This document shows, in pieces, positions 10,111 to 23,480 of a DNA stretch of 64,000 nt. Both the position numbers and the translations under genes were made by a program. Location: positions 2,835,001 to 2,899,000 of the forward strand of contig CM049320.1 in the NCBI GenBank assembly GCA_026874595.1, read 5' to 3'. Origin of the DNA: Sipunculus nudus. Lineage: Eukaryota; Annelida; Sipuncula; Golfingiida; Sipunculidae. Below the pieces are notes generated by a model. It searched no databases and was not told the DNA's origin. It saw only the letters and a program-made list of their open reading frames with translations. The number at the start of each line of letters is the position of its first letter. Positions within the stretch are counted from its first letter, which is position 1.

Positions 10111-11080
10111 CTAGTTAGTATTGTAATGGGTGAGGAGTCAAGCAGACCTTTGGGTTGTATTTTCATCATAAGGGGTCAGCCAGACTTCTAGTTAGTATTG
10201 TAATGGGTGAGGAGCCAAGCAGACATCTGGGTTGTATTTTCATCAAAAGGGATCAGCCAGACTTCTAGTTAGTATTGTAATGGGTGAGGAGCCAAGCAGA
10301 CCTCTGGGTTGTATTTTCATCAAAAGGGATCAGCCAGACTTCTAGTTAGTATTGTAATGGGTGAGGAGCCAAGCAGACATCTGGGTTGTATTTTCATCAT
10401 AATGGATCAGCCAGACTTCTAGTTAGTATTGTAATGGCTGAGGAGCCAAGCAGACCTCTGGGTTGTATTTTCATCAAAAGGGATCAGCCAGACTTCTAGT
10501 TAGTATTGTAATGGGTGAGGAGCCAAGCAGACATTTGGGTTGTATTTTCATCAAAACGGATCAGCCAGACATCTAGTGAGTATTGTAATGGGTGAGGAGC
10601 CAAGCAGATCTCTGGGTTGTATTTTCATCAAAAGGGATCAGCCAGACTTCTAGTTAAGATTGTAATGGATGAGGAGTCAAGCAGACCTCTGGGTTGTATT
10701 TTCATCATAAGGGGTCAGCCAGACTTCTAGTTAGTATTGTAATGGGTGAGGAGTCAAGCAGACCTCTGGGTTGTATTTTCATCATAAGTGGTCAGCCAGA
10801 CTTCTAGTTAGTATTGTAATAGGTGAGGAGTCAAGCAGACTTCTGGGTTGTATTTTCATCATAAGGGGTCAGCCATACTTCTAGTAAGTATTGTAATGGG
10901 TGAGGAGTTAAACAGACCTCTGGGTTGTATTTTCATCATAAGAGGTCAGCCAGACTTCTAGTTAGTATTGTAATGGGTGAGGAGTCAAGCAGACCTCTGG
11001 GCTGTATTTTTATCGTAAGGGGTCAGCCAGACTTCTAGTTAGTATTGTAATGGGTGAAGAGTCAAGCAGACATCTGGGTT
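9540..11080 (+). repeat. 770-bp HOR (10-mer), two copies
   Basis: Three private markers recur at +770 bp (10 x 77): AATGGATCAG at 9631 and 10401, ACATTTGGGT at 9761 and 10531, and the AGATC variant of the CAGACC anchor at 9831 and 10601. The copies differ at several sites (for example GTAATGAGTG against GTAATGGCTG near 9661 and 10431), so the duplication is not recent. Outer limits are approximate. Confidence 0.8.
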
Positions 11081-14000
11081 GTATTTTCATCATAAGGGAT
11101 CAGCCAGACTTCTAGTTAGTATTGTAATGGGTGAGGAGCCAAGCAGACCTCTGGGTTGTATTTTCATCATAAGGGATCAGCCAGACTTCTAGTTAGTATT
11201 GTAATGGGTGAGGAGTCAAGCAGACCTCTGGGTTGAATTTTCATCATAAGGGGTCAGCCAGACTTCTAGTTAGTATTGTAATGGGTGAGGAGCCAAGCAG
11301 ACCTCTGGGTTGTATTTTCATCAAAAGGGATCAGCCAGACTTCTAGTTAGTATTGTAATGGATGAGGAGCCAAGCAGACATCTGGGTTGTATTTTCATCA
11401 AAAGGGATCAGCCAGACATCTAGTTAGTATTGTAATGGGTGATGAGCCAAGCAGACCTCTGGGTTGTATTTTCATCAAAAGGGATCAGCCAGACTTCTAG
11501 TTAAAATTGTAATGGATGAGGAGTCAAGCAGACCTCTGGGTTGTATTTTCATCATAAGGGGTCAGCCAGACTTCTAGTTAGTATTGTAATGGGTGAGGAG
11601 TCAAGCAGACCTCTGGGTTGTATTTTCATCATAAGTGGTCAGCCAGACTTCTAGTTAGTATTGTAATGGGTGAGGAGTCAAGCAGACATCTGGGTTGTAT
11701 TTTCATCAAAAGGGATCAGCCAGACTTCTAGTTAGTATTGTAATGGGTGAGGAGCCAAGCAGACATTGGAGTTGTATTTTCATCAAAAGGGATCAGCCAC
11801 ACATCTAGTGAGTATTATAATGGGTGAGGAGCCAAGCAGATCTCTGGGTTGTATTTTCATCAAAAGGGATCAGGCAGACTTCTAGTTAGTATTGTAATGG
11901 GTGAGGAGTCAAGCAGACCTCTGGGTTGTATTTTCATCATAAGTGGTCAGCCAGACTTCTAGTTAGTATTGTAATGGGTGAGGAGTCAAGCAGACTTCTG
12001 GGTTGTATTTTCATCATAAGAGGTCAGCCAGACTTCTAGTTAGTATTGTAATGGGTGAGTAGTCAAGCAGACCTCTTTGCTGTATTTTTATCGTAAGGGG
12101 TCAGCCAGACTTCTATTTAGTATTGTAATGGGTGAGGAGTCAAGCAGACCTCTGGGTTGTATTTTCATCATTAGTGGTCAGCCAGACTTCTAGTTAGTAT
12201 TGTAATGGGTGAGGAGTCAAGCAGACCTCTGGGTTGTATTTTCATCATAAGTGGTCAGCCAGACTTCTAGTTAGTATTGTAATGGGTGAGGAGTCAAGCA
12301 GACTTCTGGGTTGTATTTTCATCATAAGGGGTCAGCCATACTTCTAGTAAGTATTGTAATGGGTGAGGAGTTAAACAGACCTCTGGGTTGTATTTTCATC
12401 ATAAGAGGTCAGCCAGACTTCTAGTTAGTATTGTAATGGGTGAGGAGTCAAGCAGACCTCTGGGCTGTATTTTTATCGTAAGGGGTCAGCCAGACTTCTA
12501 GTTAGTATTGTAATGGGTGAAGAGTCAAGCAGACATCTGGGTTGTATTTTCATCATAAGGGATCAGCCAGACTTCTAGTTAGTATTGTAATGGGTGAGGA
12601 GCCAAGCAGACCCCTGGGTTGTATTTTCATCATAAGGGATCAGCCAGACTTCTAGTTAGTATTGTAATGGGTGAGGAGTCAAGCAGACCTCTGGGTTGAA
12701 TTTTCATCATAAGGGGTCAGCCAGACTTCTAGTTAGTATTGTAATGGGTGAGGAGCCAAGCAGACCTCTGGGTTGTATTTTCATCAAAACGGATCAGCCA
12801 GACTTCTAGTTAGTATTGTAATGGATGAGGAGCCAAGCAGACATCTGGGTTGTATTTTCATCAAAAGGGATCAGCCAGACATCTAGTTAGTATTGTAATG
12901 GGTGATGAGCCAAGCAGACCTCTGGGTTGTATTTTCATCAAAAGGGATCAGCCAGACTTCTAGTTAAAATTGTAATGGATGAGGAGTCAAGCAGACCTCT
13001 GGGTTGTATTTTCATCATAAGGGGTCAGCCAGACTTCTAGTTAGTATTGTAATGGGTCAGGAGTCAAGCAGACCTCTGGGTTGTATTTTCATCAAAATGG
13101 ATCAGCCAGACTTCTAGTTAGTATTGTAATGGGTGAGGAGCCAAGCAGACCTCTGGGTTGTATTTTCATCAAAAGGGATCAGCCAGACTTCTAGTTAGTA
13201 TTGTAATGGGTGAGGAGCCAAGCAGACATTTGGGTTGTATTTTCATCAAAAGGGATCAGCCAGACATCTAGTGAGTATTGTGATGGGTGAGGAGCCAAGC
13301 AGATCTCTGGGTTGTATTTTCATCAAAATGGATCAGCCAGACTTCTAGTTAGTATTGTAATGGGTGAGGAGTCAAGCAGACTTCTGGGTTGTATTTTCAT
13401 CATAAGGGGTCAGCCATACTTCTAGTAAGTATTGTAATGGGTGAGGAGTTAAACAGACCTCTTGGTTGTATTTTCATCATAATAGGTCAGCCAGACTTCT
13501 AGTTAGTATTGTAATGGGTGAGGAGTCAAGCAGACCTCTGGGCTGTATTTTTATCGTAAGGGGTCAGCCAGACTTCTATTTAGTATTGTAATGGGTGAGG
13601 AGTCAAGCAGACCTCTGGGTTGTATTTTCATCATTAGTGGTCAGCCAGACTTCTAGTTAGTATTGTAATGGGTGAGGAGTCAAGCAGACCTCTGGGTTGT
13701 ATTTTCATCATAAGTGGTCAGCCAGACTTCTAGTTAGTATTGTAATGGGTGAGGAGTCAAGCAGTCTTCTGGGTTGTATTTTCATCATAAGGGGTCAGCC
13801 ATACTTCTAGTAAGTATTGTAATGGGTGAGGAGTTAAACAGACCTCTGGGTTGTATTTTCATCATAAGAGGTCAGCCAGACTTCTAGTTAGTATTGTAAT
13901 GGGTGAGGAGTCAAGCAGACCTCTGGGCTGTATTTTTATCGTAAGGGGTCAGCCAGACTTCTAGTTAGTATTGTAATGGGTGAAGAGTCAAGCAGAAATC

Positions 14001-15050
14001 TGGGTTGTATTTTCATCATAAGGGATCAGCCAGACTTCTAGTTAGTATTGTAATGGGTGAGGAGCCAAGCAGACCTCTGGGTTGTATTTTCATCATAAGG
14101 GATCAGCCAGACTTCTAGTTAGTATTGTAATGGGTGAGGAGTCAAGCAGACCTCTGGGTTGAATTTTCATCATAAGGGGTCAGCCAGACTTCTAGTTAGT
14201 ATTGTAATGGGTGAGGAGCCAAGCAGACCTCTGGGTTGTATTTTCATCAAAACGGATCAGCCAGACTTCTAGTTAGTATTGTAATGGATGAGGAGCCAAG
14301 CAGACATCTGGGTTGTATTTTCATCAAAAGGGATCAGCCAGACATCTAGTTAGTATTGTAATGGGTGATGAGCCAAGCAGACCTCTTGGTTGTATTTTCA
14401 TCAAAAGGGATCAGCCAGACTTCTAGTTAAAATTGTAATGGATGAGGAGTCAAGCAGACCTCTGGGTTGTATTTTCATCATAAGGGGTCAGCCAGACTTC
14501 TAGTTAGTATTGTAATGGGTCAGGAGTCAAGCAGACCTCTGGGTTGTATTTTCATCAAAATGGATCAGCCAGACTTCTAGTTAGTATTGTAATGGGTGAG
14601 GAGCCAAGCAGACCTCTGGGTTGTATTTTCATCAAAAGGGATCAGCCAGACTTCTAGTTAGTATTGTAATGGGTGAGGAGCCAAGCAGACATTTGGGTTG
14701 TATTTTCATCAAAAGGGATCAGCCAGACATCTAGTGAGTATTGTAATGGGTGAGGAGCCAAGCAGATCTCTGGGTTGTATTTTCATCAAAATGGATCAGC
14801 CAGACTTCTAGTTAGTATTGTAATGGGTGAGGAGTCAAGCAGACTTCTGGGTTGTATTTTCATCATAAGGGGTCAGCCATACTTGTAGTAAGTATTGTAA
14901 TGGGTGAGGAGTTAAACAGACCTCTTGGTTGTATTTTCATCATAAGAGGTCAGCCAGACTTCTAGTTAGTATTGTAATGGGTGAGGAGTCAAGCAGACCT
15001 CTTTGCTGTATTTTTATCGTAAGGGGTCAGCCAGACTTCTATTTAGTATT
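10740..15050 (+). repeat. 1463-bp HOR (19-mer), about three tandem copies
   Basis: The marker GTGAAGAGTC occurs at 11054, 12517 and 13980. AGCCATACTT occurs at 10871, 12334 and 13797, and a second AGCCATACTT-type marker at 13412 and 14875. All intervals are exactly 1463 bp (19 x 77). In the last copy one monomer is missing (13412 to 13797 is five monomers; 14875 to 15183 is four), which ends the strict period near 15.05 kb. Confidence 0.85.
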
Positions 15051-15439
15051 GTAATGGGTGAGGAGTCAAGCAGACCTCTGGGTTGTATTTTCATCATAAG
15101 TGGTCAGCCAGACTTCTAGTTAGTATTGTAATGGGTGAGGAGTCAAGCAGACTTCTGGGTTGTATTTTCATCATAAGGGGTCAGCCATACTTCTAGTAAG
15201 TATTGTAATGGGTGAGGAGTGAAACAGACCTCTGGGTTGTATTTTCATCATAAGAGGTCAGCCAGACTTCTAGTTAGTAATGTAATGGGTGAGGAGTCAA
15301 GCAGACCTCTGGGCTGTATTTTTATCGTAAGGGGTCAGCCAGACTTCTATTTAGTATTGTAATGAGTGAGGAGTCAAGCAGAGGTCTGGGTTGAATTTTC
15401 ATCATAAGGGGTTAGCCAGACTTCTAGTTAGTATTGTAA

Positions 15440-17400
15440 TGGGTGAGGAGCCAAGCAGACCTCTGGGTTGTATTTTCATCAAAATGGATCAGCCAGACTT
15501 CTAGTTAGTATTGAAATGGGTGAGGAGCCAAGCAGAGATCTGGGTTGAATTTTCATCATAAGGGGTCAGCCAGACTTCTAGATAGTATGGTAATGGGTGA
15601 GGAGTCAAGCAGACCTCTGGGTTGTATTTTCATCAAAATGGATCAGCCAGACTTCTAGTTAGTATTGTAATGGGTGAGGAGCCAAGCAGAGATCTGGGTT
15701 GAATTTTCATTATAAGGGGTCAGCCAGACTTCTAGTCAGTATTGTAATGGGTGAGGAGCCAAGCAGACCTCTGGGTTGTATTTTCATCAAAAGGGATCAG
15801 CCAGACTTCTAGTTAGTATTGTAATGGGTGAGGAGCCAAGCAGACATTTGGGTTGTATTTTCATCAAAAGGGATCAGCCAGACATCTAATGAGTATAGTA
15901 ATGGGTGAGGAGCCAAGCAGATCTCTGGGTTGTATTTTCATCAAAAGGGATCAGCCAGACTTCTAGTTAGTATTGTAATGGGTGAGGAGTCAAGCAGACT
16001 TCTGGGTTGTATTTTCATCATAAGGGGTCAGCCATACTTCTAGTAAGTATTGTAATGGGTGAGGAGTTAAACAGACCTCTGAGTTGTATTTTCATCATAA
16101 GAGGTCAGCCAGACTTCTAGTTAGTATTGTAATGGGTGAGGAGTCAAGCAGACCTCTGGGCTGTGTTTTCATCGTAAGGGGTCAGCCAGACTTCTATTAA
16201 GTATTGTAATGGGTGAGGAGTCAAGCAGACCTCTGGGTTGTATTTTCATCATAAGTGGTCAGCCAGACTTCTAGTTAGTATTGTAATGGGTGAGGAGTCA
16301 AGCAGACTTCTGGGTTGTATTTTCATCATAAGGGGTCAGCCATACTTCTAGTAAGTATTGTAATGGGTGAGGAGTGAAACAGACCTCTGGGTTGTATTTT
16401 CATCATAAGAGGTCAGCCAGAGTTCTAGTTAGTATTGTGATGGGTGAGGAGTCAAGCAGACCTCTGGGCTGTATTTTTATCGTAAGGGGTCAGCCAGACT
16501 TCTATTTAGTATTGTAATGGGTGAGGAGTCAAGCAGAGATCTGGGTTGTATTTTCATCATAAGGGGTCAGCCAGACTTCTAGTTAGTATTGTAATGGGTG
16601 AAGAGTCAAGCAGACATCTGGGTTGTATTTTCATCATAAGGGATCAGCCAGACTTCTAGTTAGTATTGTAATGGGTGAGGAGCCAAGCAGACCTCTGGGT
16701 TGTATTTTCATCATAAGGGATCAGCCAGACTTCTAGTTAGTATTGTAATGGGTGAGGAGTCAAGCAGACCTCTGGGTTGTATTTTCATCATAAGGGGTCA
16801 GCCAGACTTCCAGTTAGTATTGTAATTGGTGAGGAGTCAAGCAGAACTCTGGGTTGTATTATCATCATAAGGGGTCAGCCAGACTTCCAGTTAGTGTTGT
16901 AATAGGTGAGGAGCCAAGCAGACCTCTGGGTTGTATTTTTATCGTAAGGGGTCAGCCAGACTTCTACTTAGTATTGTAATGGGTGAGGAGTCAAGCAGAC
17001 CTCTGGGTTGTATTTTCATCATAAGAGGTCAGCCAGACTTCTAGTTAGTATTGTAATGGGTGAAGAGTCAAGCAGACATCTGGGTTGTATTTTCATCAAA
17101 AGGGATCAGCCAGACTTCTAGTTAGTATTGTAATGGGTGAGGAGCCAAGCAGACCTCTGGGTTGTATTTTCATCAAAAGGGATCAGCCAGACTTCTAGTT
17201 AGTATTGTAATGGGTGAGGAGCCGAGCAGACCTCTGGGTTGTATTTTCAAAAAAAGGGATCAGCCAGACTTCTAGTTAGTATTGTAATGGGTGAGGAGCC
17301 AAGCAGACATCTGGGTTGTATTTTGATCAAAAGGGATCAGCCAGACATCTAGTTAGTATTGTAATGGGTGATGAGCCAAGCAGACCTCTGGGTTGTATTT
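15440..17400 (+). repeat. ~2-kb satellite block, source or copy of the block at 26.15-28.1 kb
   Basis: The variant GATAGTATGG occurs only at 15581 and 26292 (offset 10711). The poly-A variant CAAAAAAAGGG at 17248 recurs at 27961 (offset 10713). The 2-bp change in offset is explained by two +1 monomers in the right copy, at about 26719 and 27505. A block of about 25 monomers is thus present twice, non-tandemly, with unrelated satellite between. Confidence 0.7.
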
Positions 17401-17900
17401 TCATCAAAAGGGATCAGCCAGACTTCTAGTTAAGATTGTAATGGATGAGGAGTCAAGCAGACCTCTGGGTTGTATTTTCATCATAAGGGGTCAGACAGAC
17501 TTCTAGTTAGTATTGTAATGGGTGAGGAGTCAAGCAGACCTCTGGGTTGTATTTTCATCATAAGTGGTCCGCCAGACTTCTAGTTAGTATTGTAATGGGT
17601 GAGGAGTCAAGCAGACCTCTGGGTTGTATTTTCATCATAAGAGGACAGCCAGACTTCTTGTTAGTATTGTAATGGGTGAGGAGTCAAGCAGACCTCTGGG
17701 TTGTATTTTCATCATATGGGGTCAGCCAGATTTCTAGTTAGTATTGTAATGGGTGAGGAGTCAAGCAGACCTCTGGGTTGTATTTTTTATCATAAGAGGT
17801 CAGCCAGTCTTCTAGTTAGTATTGTAATGGGTGAGGAGTCAAGCAGACATCTGGGTTGTATTTTCATCAAAAGGGATCAGCCAGACTTCTAGTTAGTATT
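16760..17900 (+). repeat. Block repeated at 23.46-24.70 kb (offset 6703 bp)
   Basis: The marker CCAGTTAGTATTGTAATTGG at 16810 recurs at 23513, and CAAAAAAAGGG at 17248 recurs at 23951. Both offsets are 6703 bp, which is 87 x 77 plus four +1 indels. The right copy directly follows the second 3082-bp unit. Confidence 0.7.
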
Positions 17901-20900
17901 GTAATGGGTGAGGAGCCAAGCAGACCTCTGTGTTGTATTTTCATCATAAGCGGTCAGCCAGACTTCTAGTTAGTATTGTAATGGGTGAGGAGTCAAGCAG
18001 ACCTCTTTGCTGTATTTTTATCGTAAGGGGTCAGCCAGACTTCTATTTAGTATTGTAATGGGTGAGGAGTCAAGCAGACCTCTGGGTTGTATTTTCATCA
18101 TAAGAGGACAGCCAGACTTCTACTTAGTATTGTAATGGGTGAGGAGTCAAGCAGACCTCTGGGTTGTATTTTCATTAAATGGGGTCAGCCAGATTTCTAG
18201 TTAGTATTGTAATGGGTGAGGAGTCAAGCAGACCTCTGGGTTGTATTTTTTATCAGAAGAGGTCAGCCAGTCTTCTAGTTAGTATTGTAATGGGTGAGGA
18301 GCCAAGCAGATCTCTGGGTTGTATTTTCATCAAAAGGGATCAGCCAGACTTCTAGTTAGTATTGTAATGGGTGAGGAGCCAAGCAGACCTCTGTGGTGTA
18401 TTTTCATCATAAGCGGTCAGCCAGACTTCTAGTTAGTATTGTAATGGGTGAGGAGTCAAGCTGTCCCCTGGGGTGTATTTTCATCATAAGGGGTCAGCCT
18501 GACTTCTAGTAAGTATTGTAATCTGTGAGGAGTGAAGCAGACCTCTGGGGTGTATTTTCATCATAAGGGGTCAGCCAGACTTCTAGTTAGTATTGTAATG
18601 GGTGAGGAGTCAAGCAGACCTCTGGGTTGTATTTTCATCATAAGGGGTCAGCCAGACTTCTAGTTAGTATTGTTATAGGTGAGGAGTCAAGCAGACCTCT
18701 GGGTTGTATTTTCATCATAAGGGGTCAGCCAGACATCTAGTGAGTATTGTAATGGGTGAGGAGCCAAGCAGATCTCTGGGTTGTATTTTCATCAAAATGG
18801 ATCAGCCAGACTTCTAGTTAGTATTGTAATGGGTGAGGAGTCAAGCAGACTTCTGGGTTGTATTTTCATCATAAGGGGTCAGCCATACTTCTAGTAAGTA
18901 TTGTAATGGGTGAGGAGTTAAACAGACCTCTTGGTTGTATTTTCATCATAAGAGGTCAGCCAGACTTCTAGTTAGTATTGTAATGGGTGAGGAGTCAAGC
19001 AGACCTCTTTGCTGTATTTTTATCGTAAGGGGTCAGCCAGACTTCTATTTAGTATTGTAATGGGTGAGGAGTCAAGCAGACCTCTGGGTTGTATTTTCAT
19101 CATAAGTGGTCAGCCAGACTTCTAGTTAGTATTGTAATGGGTGAGGAGTCAAGCAGACTTCTGGGTTGTATTTTCATCATAAGGGGTCAGCCATACTTCT
19201 AGTAAGTATTGTAATGGGTGAGGAGTGAAACAGACCTCTGGGTTGTATTTTCATCATAAGAGGTCAGCCAGACTTCTAGTTAGTAATGTAATGGGTGAGG
19301 AGTCAAGCAGACCTCTGGGCTGTATTTTTATCGTAAGGGGTCAGCCAGACTTCTATTTAGTATTGTAATGGGTGAGGAGTCAAGCAGAGGTCTGGGTTGA
19401 ATTTTCATCATAAGGGGTTAGCCAGACTTCTAGTTAGTATTGTAATGGGTGAGGAGCCAAGCAGACCTCTGGGTTGTATTTTCATCAAAATGGATCAGCC
19501 AGACTTCTAGTTAGTATTGAAATGGGTGAGGAGCCAAGCAGAGATCTGGGTTGAATTTTCATCATAAGGGGTCAGCCAGACTTCTAGATAGTATTGTAAT
19601 GGGTGAGGAGCCAAGCAGACCTCTGGGTTGTATTTTCATCAAAATGGATCAGCCAGACTTCTAGTTAGTATTGTAATGGGTGAGGAGTCAAGCAGAGATC
19701 TGGGTTGAATTTTCATCATAAGGGGTCAGCCAGACTTCTAGTTAGTATTGTAATGGGTGAGGAGCCAAGCAGACCTCTGAGTTGTATTTTCATCAAAAGG
19801 GATCAGCCAGACTTCTAGTTAGTATTGTAATGGGTGAGGAGCCAAGCAGACATTTGGGTTGTATTTTCATCAAAAGGGATCAGCCAGACATCTAGTGAGT
19901 ATAGTAATGGGTGAGGAGCCAAGCAGATCTCTGGGTTGTATTTTCATCAAAAGGGATCAGCCAGACTTCTAGTTAGTATTGTAATGGGTGAGGAGTCAAG
20001 CAGATTTCTGGGTTGTATTTTCATCATAAGGGGTCAGCCATACTTCTAGTAAGTATTGTAATGGGTGAGGAGTTAAACAGACCTCTGGGTTGTATTTTCA
20101 TCATAAGAGGTCAGCCAGACTTCTAGTTAGTACTGTAATGGGTGAGGAGTCAAGCAGACCTCTGGGCTGTGTTTTCATCGTAAGGGGTCAGCCAGACTTC
20201 TATTAAGTATTGTAATGGGTGAGGAGTCAAGCAGACCTCTGGGTTGTATTTTCAGCATAAGTGGTCAGCCAGACTTCTAGTTAGTATTGTAATGGGTGAG
20301 GAGTCAAGCAGAGATCTGGGTTGTATTTTCATCATAAGGGGTCAGCCAGACTTCTAGTTAGTATTGTAATGGGTGAAGAGTCAAGCAGACATCTGGGTTG
20401 TATTTTCATCATAAGGGATCAGCCAGACTTCTAGTTAGTATTGTAATGGGTGATGAGCCAAGCAGACCTCTGGGTTGTATTTTCATCAAAAGGGATCAGC
20501 CAGACTTCTAGTAAGTATTGTAATGGATGAGGAGTCAAGCAGACCTCTGGGTTGTATTTTCATCATAAGGGGTCAGACAGACTTCTAGTTAGTATTGTAA
20601 TGGGTGAGGAGTCAAGCAGACCTCTGGGTTGTATTTTCATCATAAGTGGTCCGCCAGACTTCTAGTTAGTATTGTAATGGGTGAGGAGTCAAGCAGACCT
20701 CTGGGTTGTATTTTCATCATAAGAGGACAGCCAGACTTCTTGTTAGTATTGTAATGGGTGAGGAGTCAAGCAGACCTCTGGGTTGTATTTTCATCATATG
20801 GGGTCAGCCAGATTTCTAGTTAGTATTGTAATGGGTGAGGAGTCAAGCAGACCTCTGGGTTGTATTTTTTATCAGAAGAGGTCAGCCAGTCTTCTAGTTA

Positions 20901-23480
20901 GTATTGTAATGGGTGAGGAGTCAAGCAGACATCTGGGTTGTATTTTCATCAAAAGGGATCAGCCAGACTTCTAGTTAGTATTGTAATGGGTGAGGAGCCA
21001 AGCAGACCTCTGTGTTGTATTTTCATCATAAGCGGTCAGCCAGACTTCTAGTTAGTATTGTAATGGGTGAGGAGTCAAGCAGACCTCTTTGCTGTATTTT
21101 TATCGTAAGGGGTCAGCCAGACTTCTATTTAGTATTGTAATGGGTGAGGAGTCAAGCAGACCTCTGGGTTGTATTTTCATCATAAGAGGACAGCCAGACT
21201 TCTAGTTAGTATTGTAATGGGTGAGGAGTCAAGCAGACCTCTGGGTTGTATTTTCATTAAATGGGGTCAGCCAGATTTCTAGTTAGTATTGTAATGGGTG
21301 AGGAGTCAAGCAGACCTCTGGGTTGTATTTTTTATCAGAAGAGGTCAGCCAGTCTTCTAGTTAGTATTGTAATGGGTGAGGAGCCAAGCAGATCTCTGGG
21401 TTGTATTTTCATCAAAAGGGATCAGCCAGACTTCTAGTTAGTATTGTAATGGGTGAGGAGCCAAGCAGACCTCTGTGGTGTATTTTCATCATAAGCGGTC
21501 AGCCAGACTTCTAGTTAGTATTGTAATGGGTGAGGAGTCAAGCTGTCCCCTGGGGTGTATTTTCATCATAAGGGGTCAGCCTGACTTCTAGTAAGTATTG
21601 TAATCTGTGAGGAGTGAAGCAGACCTCTGGGGTGTATTTTCATCATAAGGGGTCAGCCAGACTTCTAGTTAGTATTGTAATGGGTGAGGAGTCAAGCAGA
21701 CCTCTGGGTTGTATTTTCATCATAAGGGGTCAGCCAGACTTCTAGTTAGTATTGTTATAGGTGAGGAGTCAAGCAGACCTCTGGGTTGTATTTTCATCAT
21801 AAGGGGTCAGCCAGACATCTAGTGAGTATTGTAATGGGTGAGGAGCCAAGCAGATCTCTGGGTTGTATTTTCATCAAAATGGATCAGCCAGACTTCTAGT
21901 TAGTATTGTAATGGGTGAGGAGTCAAGCAGACTTCTGGGTTGTATTTTCATCATAAGGGGTCAGCCATACTTCTAGTAAGTATTGTAATGGGTGAGGAGT
22001 TAAACAGACCTCTTGGTTGTATTTTCATCATAAGAGGTCAGCCAGACTTCTAGTTAGTATTGTAATGGGTGAGGAGTCAAGCAGACCTCTTTGCTGTATT
22101 TTTATCGTAAGGGGTCAGCCAGACTTCTATTTAGTATTGTAATGGGTGAGGAGTCAAGCAGACCTCTGGGTTGTATTTTCATCATAAGTGGTCAGCCAGA
22201 CTTCTAGTTAGTATTGTAATGGGTGAGGAGTCAAGCAGACTTCTGGGTTGTATTTTCATCATAAGGGGTCAGCCATACTTCTAGTAAGTATTGTAATGGG
22301 TGAGGAGTGAAACAGACCTCTGGGTTGTATTTTCATCATAAGAGGTCAGCCAGACTTCTAGTTAGTAATGTAATGGGTGAGGAGTGAAGCAGACCTCTGG
22401 GCTGTATTTTTATCGTAAGGGGTCAGCCAGACTTCTATTTAGTATTGTAATGGGTGAGGAGTCAAGCAGAGGTCTGGGTTGAATTTTCATCATAAGGGGT
22501 TAGCCAGACTTCTAGTTAGTATTGTAATGGGTGAGGAGCCAAGCAGACCTCTGGGTTGTATTTTCATCAAAATGGATCAGCCAGACTTCTAGTTAGTATT
22601 GAAATGGGTGAGGAGCCAAGCAGAGATCTGGGTTGAATTTTCATCATAAGGGGTCAGCCAGACTTCTAGATAGTATTGTAATGGGTGAGGAGCCAAGCAG
22701 ACCTCTGGGTTGTATTTTCATCAAAATGGATCAGCCAGACTTCTAGTTAGTATTGTAATGGGTGAGGAGTCAAGCAGAGATCTGGGTTGAATTTTCATCA
22801 TAAGGGGTCAGCCAGACTTCTAGTTAGTATTGTAATGGGTGAGGAGCCAAGCAGACCTCTGAGTTGTATTTTCATCAAAAGGGATCAGCCAGACTTCTAG
22901 TTAGTATTGTAATGGGTGAGGAGCCAAGCAGACATTTGGGTTGTATTTTCATCAAAAGGGATCAGCCAGACATCTAGTGAGTATAGTAATGGGTGAGGAG
23001 CCAAGCAGATCTCTGGGTTGTATTTTCATCAAAAGGGATCAGCCAGACTTCTAGTTAGTATTGTAATGGGTGAGGAGTCAAGCAGATTTCTGGGTTGTAT
23101 TTTCATCATAAGGGGTCAGCCATACTTCTAGTAAGTATTGTAATGGGTGAGGAGTTAAACAGACCTCTGGGTTGTATTTTCATCATAAGAGGTCAGCCAG
23201 ACTTCTAGTTAGTACTGTAATGGGTGAGGAGTCAAGCAGACCTCTGGGCTCTGTTTTCATCGTAAGGGGTCAGCCAGACTTCTATTAAGTATTGTAATGG
23301 GTGAGGAGTCAAGCAGACCTCTGGGTTGTATTTTCAGCATAAGTGGTCAGCCAGACTTCTAGTTAGTATTGTAATGGGTGAGGAGTCAAGCAGAGATCTG
23401 GGTTGTATTTTCATCATAAGGGGTCAGCCAGACTTCTAGTTAGTATTGTAATGGGTGAGGAGTCAAGCAGACCTCTGGGT
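17340..23480 (+). repeat. 3082-bp HOR (40-mer), two tandem copies
   Basis: Markers recur at exactly +3082 bp: GTGATGAGCC at 17368 and 20450, CTGTCCCCTG at 18461 and 21543, and CTCTTTGCTG at 18003 and 21085 and again at 19005 and 22087. The extra 2 bp over 40 x 77 come from two GTATTTTTTATC monomers. Only scattered differences were seen between copies (for example TATCATAAGAGG against TATCAGAAGAGG near 17780 and 20870). Copies meet near 20.42 kb. Confidence 0.85.
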